This document shows positions 6,912-9,220 of a DNA stretch of 9,220 bases, in pieces. Position numbers and translations under genes: made by a program. The notes under the pieces were generated by a model that searched no databases, was not told where the DNA came from, and saw only the letters and a list, made by a program, of their open reading frames with translations. Source of the DNA: an uncultured Lachnospiraceae bacterium (GTDB lineage Bacteria > Bacillota > Clostridia > Lachnospirales > Lachnospiraceae); contig CABRSG010000082.1 in NCBI GenBank assembly GCA_902473545.1, forward strand, positions 1 through 9,220. The letters run 5' to 3'. Position 1 is the first letter of the stretch; every line of letters starts with the position of its first letter.

Positions 6912-7305
6912 ATTCTTGAAGGTTACGCTTACCGCAGAAAATATCAGCGACGCGGCGATTGACTTCTGGGCGGGCGCTCCGCAGATGGCGTATCTGGATC
7001 CGGTTGAAGAGGGCAACTATAAGTATGATACTACTTCGACACAGCCGCTTAACGGGTGGTCGGAAAGCATTGGCTATGATGGCGGGGCAATTTACTTTGA
7101 TCAGTCGCCGTATGCAGGAAAACTGAATCCGCATTTCTTCTACCGCGATCTGGAAGCAGGGGAGACTCTGGAATACACCCTGCTCTTTGCGGTCGACGAG
7201 GACAGACTGGAAAACCTCTATCTTGTATGGGGCATGAGTGGAATGGTTATCCCGGAGGAGGGAGAGACCTACACAGAGCGCTACGTGCGAATGAATGTGG
7301 GATAA
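6871..7305 (+). pseudogene. C-terminal part of the sigma-partner gene, out of frame
   Basis: This frame is one base ahead of the upstream 5670-6911 frame. It encodes about 144 residues beginning ESDAEETTENV, then KFLKVTLTAENIS, and ending GETYTERYVRMNVG, with a stop at 7303-7305. It looks like an extracellular beta-sandwich of the DUF4352-like kind (strands, then LEAGETLEYTLLFAV). It has no ribosome binding site or start of its own at the junction; in-frame ATGs at 6742 and 6847 precede it but lie within the upstream coding frame. The natural reading is that it is the end of the same protein, detached by one extra base in the G-run. Either the gene is broken, the base is a sequencing error, or the frame is restored by slippage. 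Confidence 0.75.
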
Positions 7306-7350
7306 TATGCCGGCAGAGCGCAGCAATCGAAGAGCAGTGAGAATATATGA

Positions 7351-7390
7351 CACACAGGGGACGCGTCAGAAATGGGGCGTCCCCTGTGTG
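7351..7390. repeat. Strong hairpin, 14-bp perfect stem
   Basis: CACACAGGGGACGC (7351-7364) pairs perfectly with GCGTCCCCTGTGTG (7377-7390) around a 12-nt loop. It sits 45 bases after the sigma-operon stop and could protect or end that transcript. There is no T-run on either side, so it is a poor intrinsic terminator. The symmetrical form suggests a REP/MITE-like repeat. Confidence 0.7.
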
Positions 7391-7407
7391 AGGGTTCATC
7401 TGTTGAT

Positions 7408-7430
7408 TTTGGAAAGTGCTTTGGAAAGTG
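7408..7430 (+). repeat. Two-copy 11-bp direct repeat upstream of the unknown gene
   Basis: TTTGGAAAGTG occurs at 7408-7418 and again at 7420-7430, a 12-bp period. It lies about 50-70 bases upstream of the predicted -10 at 7477, where an activator could bind. It may also be a simple duplication. Confidence 0.5.
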
Positions 7431-7473
7431 AAACGCGGATAATGTTGACGCTATGGAAGTGCAGGGCTTTTTA

Positions 7474-7482
7474 TGCTATACT
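7474..7482 (+). promoter_or_regulatory. Extended -10 promoter for the unknown 7526-8116 gene
   Basis: TGCTATACT (7474-7482) is an extended -10 element: TGN directly before TATACT. There is no good -35 at 16-18 nt; the nearest strong -35-like box, TTGACG (7445-7450), is 26 nt away, too far for normal use. Transcription would start near 7489. Confidence 0.45.
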
Positions 7483-7525
7483 GATCGGGTAATACAGCCG
7501 GGCGTTCAAAGCAGGAGAAATGGCG

Positions 7526-8116
7526 GTGGGAGATGTGAAAAACTTAAAAGAAGAGACTTGCGATTTGAAAAAGCAGCAAAAGGAAGAACCGCAAAAGTAT
7601 TTCCAGGAGGCGCTGGCGGATTTTATGCATGACGCAGCCAGCGGCGACGCGATCCGTCACCTGTGCGATCTGGGCTATACGACGGATGCTATTATGAAAC
7701 AGCTCACCTTTCCAACGCCCCGCGAGCGGGTGGAAAAAACGGTGTACCGTCACTTGACGGAGCGCGGCATTTTGCGGGAAAGCCTGCCGGAACATGCGCG
7801 GGAAATCAGCACGGAAGGGCTTTCAGAGAGCGGGCTTTGGGCGCTGCTGCAAAAAGAGATTTTAAGAAGCGGGGAAGAAAACGTTTACGTCTCCTGTCCC
7901 TTTGGAACGATCCGGCGGGACCGGGAAGCGCGTCTTACGCGGATGCTTTCCTGCCTTACGGGACGCGAGCGCGAGTATTTGCTTGGCATCCCCTGGAAGC
8001 CCGTCGTCATGTATCACCGGCTGAACAGCCGGATGCTGGAAATTTCGGTCAGCCTTGCGCTGTATTCCGATGCGGAGATGAGATTTTATGTATGGGAAGA
8101 GGGGGATAAAAAGTGA
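7526..8116 (+). CDS. Hypothetical protein, about 196 residues, possible N-terminal helix-turn-helix
   Basis: I do not recognise this family. The protein is soluble, with no signal peptide or membrane segment. After a Lys/Glu-rich start, residues around 25-85 are helical and include HLCDLGYTTDAIMKQL and RVEKTVYRHLTERGIL, which could be a helix-turn-helix or winged-helix fold; that is a guess. The second half (about 115-195) is mixed, with YVSCPFG, LSCLTGREREYLLGIPW and a hydrophobic SVSLALYSDAEMRFYVW near the end. The start is set at GTG 7526 because AGGAG (7513-7517) is 8 nt upstream; the in-frame ATG at 7520 would leave only 2 nt, too close for normal initiation. Codon use looks like its neighbours, so it does not appear recently acquired. 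It has its own promoter and is probably monocistronic, with cellobiose phosphorylase convergent downstream. Confidence 0.75.
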   Translation: MGDVKNLKEETCDLKKQQKEEPQKYFQEALADFMHDAASGDAIRHLCDLGYTTDAIMKQLTFPTPRERVEKTVYRHLTERGILRESLPEHAREISTEGLSESGLWALLQKEILRSGEENVYVSCPFGTIRRDREARLTRMLSCLTGREREYLLGIPWKPVVMYHRLNSRMLEISVSLALYSDAEMRFYVWEEGDKK

Positions 8117-8351
8117 TCTGCAGCAGCCTATCGGTGAACCGGCGGGCGGTATGCTTCACTTTGGCGAGCTGGCGCAGGAAACGCTCCCGAACGGTAGCAC
8201 TTTTTTATGCTCCACGAAGGATTTTTCCGCGGCCTGCACATTGTCCGGACAGCTTCAGCCGGATACCGGGGTAGTGCAGACCGCGTAGGATTTTTTGGCG
8301 GGAACAGACAGTGTTACCGCGTATATCTGTGAGCAAAAAAGATAGCTGGCA
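8117..8351. other. Intergenic stretch without a supported gene
   Basis: There are 235 bases between two convergent genes. A plus-strand open frame from an ATG at 8088 to 8288 (66 codons) starts inside the preceding gene, has no ribosome binding site and crosses a terminator-like hairpin. The minus-strand frames are broken by stops. I found no clear terminator for the minus-strand gene: a T6 run follows its stop, but only a 3-bp stem precedes it. Base composition stays coding-like, so decayed coding sequence is possible. Confidence 0.5.
8183..8206 (+). terminator. Weak intrinsic terminator downstream of the unknown gene
   Basis: GCT-C-CC (8183-8188) pairs with GG-T-AGC (8193-8198), with one internal mismatch and a 4-nt loop. 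It is followed by AC and six Ts (8201-8206). The stem is weak, but the geometry fits an intrinsic terminator 67 bases after the stop at 8116. Confidence 0.35.
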
Positions 8352-9220
8352 TCATCCCATATAAACGGTTACATGATACTCCGTCTTTCCCGCTTCCAGC
8401 GGAATCAGATTTCCTTCTATTTCCCTGCTGTCGACGATTATCTTCTGCACGCCTTTCTGCACGCTGTCCGGCTTCTGCACGTCGATGTAGTAGACTGCTC
8501 CCCGGAATTTGCGGACCAGCCGGAAGCTTCCGAAATCTGACGGTACGCAGGGATCAATGATCAGACCGTCGCAGGAGGGCTGCACGCCGAGGATCGCCTG
8601 GGAAACATTGACAAAGGTCCATGCGGCAGTGCCGGTCAGCCAGCTGTTTTTTGCTTCACCGTGATAATAAGCGTCCGCGCCCGCAACCATCTGGGAATAA
8701 ACATAAGGCTCTGTCCGGTGGATTTCGCTGATGCTTTCCAGGTAAGACGGACAGGTTTTCCGGTAAACTTCAAATGCACGGTCGCCGCGCCCGATCACGG
8801 TTTCCGCGATGGATATCCAGGGATTGTTGTGACAGAAGATGCCGGCGTTTTCCTTATATCCCGGCGGGTAGGAGGAAATTTCTCCGAGGTTCAGATAATA
8901 CCGGGTATAGGCGGGCTGCAGGATCATAATACCGTATTTTGTATCCAGCCGTTCTTTTACGGAATCCAGCGCTTTTTCCGCAAGCCCTTCTTTTACGCCG
9001 ATCCCTGCCATGACGCAGAAGCCCTGCGGCTCGATGTAGATCTGCCCTTCCTCGCATTCTCTGGAGCCGATCTTTTGCGACTGCGCGTCATAGGCGCGGA
9101 GGAACCATGCGCCGTCCCAGCCTGCGTTAAGGACTGCCTGATACATTTCCTCTGCCGCTTTCTGCGCTTCTGCTGCAAGCTCCGGTTTTCCGGTGCGGCG
9201 GCAGATATCGGCAAATTCCC
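8352..9220 (-). CDS. GH94 cellobiose phosphorylase, C-terminal part (cut by window edge)
   Basis: The last 288 or so residues of a glycoside phosphorylase of family GH94, which converts cellobiose and phosphate into glucose and alpha-glucose-1-phosphate in the cytoplasm. The frame stays open to the right edge, so the start and the catalytic Asp region (around residue 490 in the studied Cellvibrio gilvus enzyme) are outside. Family-typical stretches seen are AYDAQSQKIGS, IYIEPQGFCVMAGIG, LGEISSYPPGYKENAGIF, HNNPW (His codon 8829-8831), HRTEPYVYSQMVAG and WLTGTAAWTF (Thr-Gly codons 8631-8636). In known GH94 structures the HNN histidine and the Thr-Gly pair help bind phosphate, so the visible part of the active site is intact. 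These match cellobiose phosphorylase better than chitobiose or cyclic-glucan relatives, but the substrate call is from recall, not alignment. Full length would be about 800 residues. Confidence 0.9.
   Translation of the reverse strand, partial: EFADICRRTGKPELAAEAQKAAEEMYQAVLNAGWDGAWFLRAYDAQSQKIGSRECEEGQIYIEPQGFCVMAGIGVKEGLAEKALDSVKERLDTKYGIMILQPAYTRYYLNLGEISSYPPGYKENAGIFCHNNPWISIAETVIGRGDRAFEVYRKTCPSYLESISEIHRTEPYVYSQMVAGADAYYHGEAKNSWLTGTAAWTFVNVSQAILGVQPSCDGLIIDPCVPSDFGSFRLVRKFRGAVYYIDVQKPDSVQKGVQKIIVDSREIEGNLIPLEAGKTEYHVTVYMG

Noticed and set aside
6390..7016. Minus-strand open frame of 208 codons opposite the sigma-partner gene
   Set aside because: It is antisense to well-formed coding sequence, has no ribosome binding site that I could see and has no recognisable domain.
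7445..7482. TTGACG with TATACT as a standard promoter
   Set aside because: The spacer is 26 nt (21 nt to the overlapping TATGCT), outside the usable range; the extended -10 explanation was preferred.
8088..8288. 66-codon plus-strand open frame after the unknown gene
   Set aside because: It starts within the preceding gene, lacks a ribosome binding site, crosses a terminator-like hairpin and resembles no known protein.

Overview
The window looks like chromosome from a moderately GC-rich Clostridia genome, most likely Lachnospiraceae. This rests on strong AGGAGG-type ribosome binding sites, TTG starts on two genes, a 4Fe-4S aldo/keto reductase of the kind common in strict anaerobes, an ECF sigma factor paired with a one-pass membrane protein, and a cellobiose phosphorylase tail. 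No rRNA, tRNA, transposase, phage gene or CRISPR array was found. The placement comes from gene types, not from any database search.

Layout. Positions 1-132 are non-coding and rich in inverted repeats, probably an intergenic repeat element cut by the window edge. Positions 233-3455 (+) hold a cytoplasmic GH13 alpha-glucan hydrolase and an aldo/keto reductase with a C-terminal ferredoxin-like part; the reductase starts inside the last 80 bases of the hydrolase gene. A bidirectional terminator at 3461-3491 separates them from a convergent MATE-family efflux gene (3492-4892, -) with a very His-rich N-terminus. Between 4893 and 5155 lie divergent promoters, one for MATE (-) and one for the sigma operon (+); the second is overlapped by a perfect 14-bp palindrome.

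The sigma operon (5156-7305, +) encodes an ECF sigma factor and, overlapping it by 8 bases, a membrane protein with a cytoplasmic N-terminus, one membrane segment and a large outside part: a probable anti-sigma or sensor partner. That gene is broken by one extra base in a run of five Gs at 6867-6871. Removing one G would restore a 544-residue protein.

Positions 7306-7525 carry a strong 14-bp-stem hairpin, a short direct repeat and an extended -10 promoter ahead of an unrecognised gene of about 196 residues (7526-8116, +). A gene-poor stretch follows (8117-8351), and then the C-terminal third of a GH94 cellobiose phosphorylase (8352-9220, -) running off the right edge.

Functionally the window combines intracellular oligosaccharide use (GH13 on maltodextrin-type substrates, GH94 phosphorolysis of cellobiose), redox chemistry, drug or metabolite export and a cell-envelope signalling unit. 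I see no clear new multi-gene system. The most notable points are the broken sigma partner, the palindrome over its promoter, the long overlap of GH13 and reductase, the His-rich MATE tail, the left-edge repeat element and the unknown 196-residue protein.
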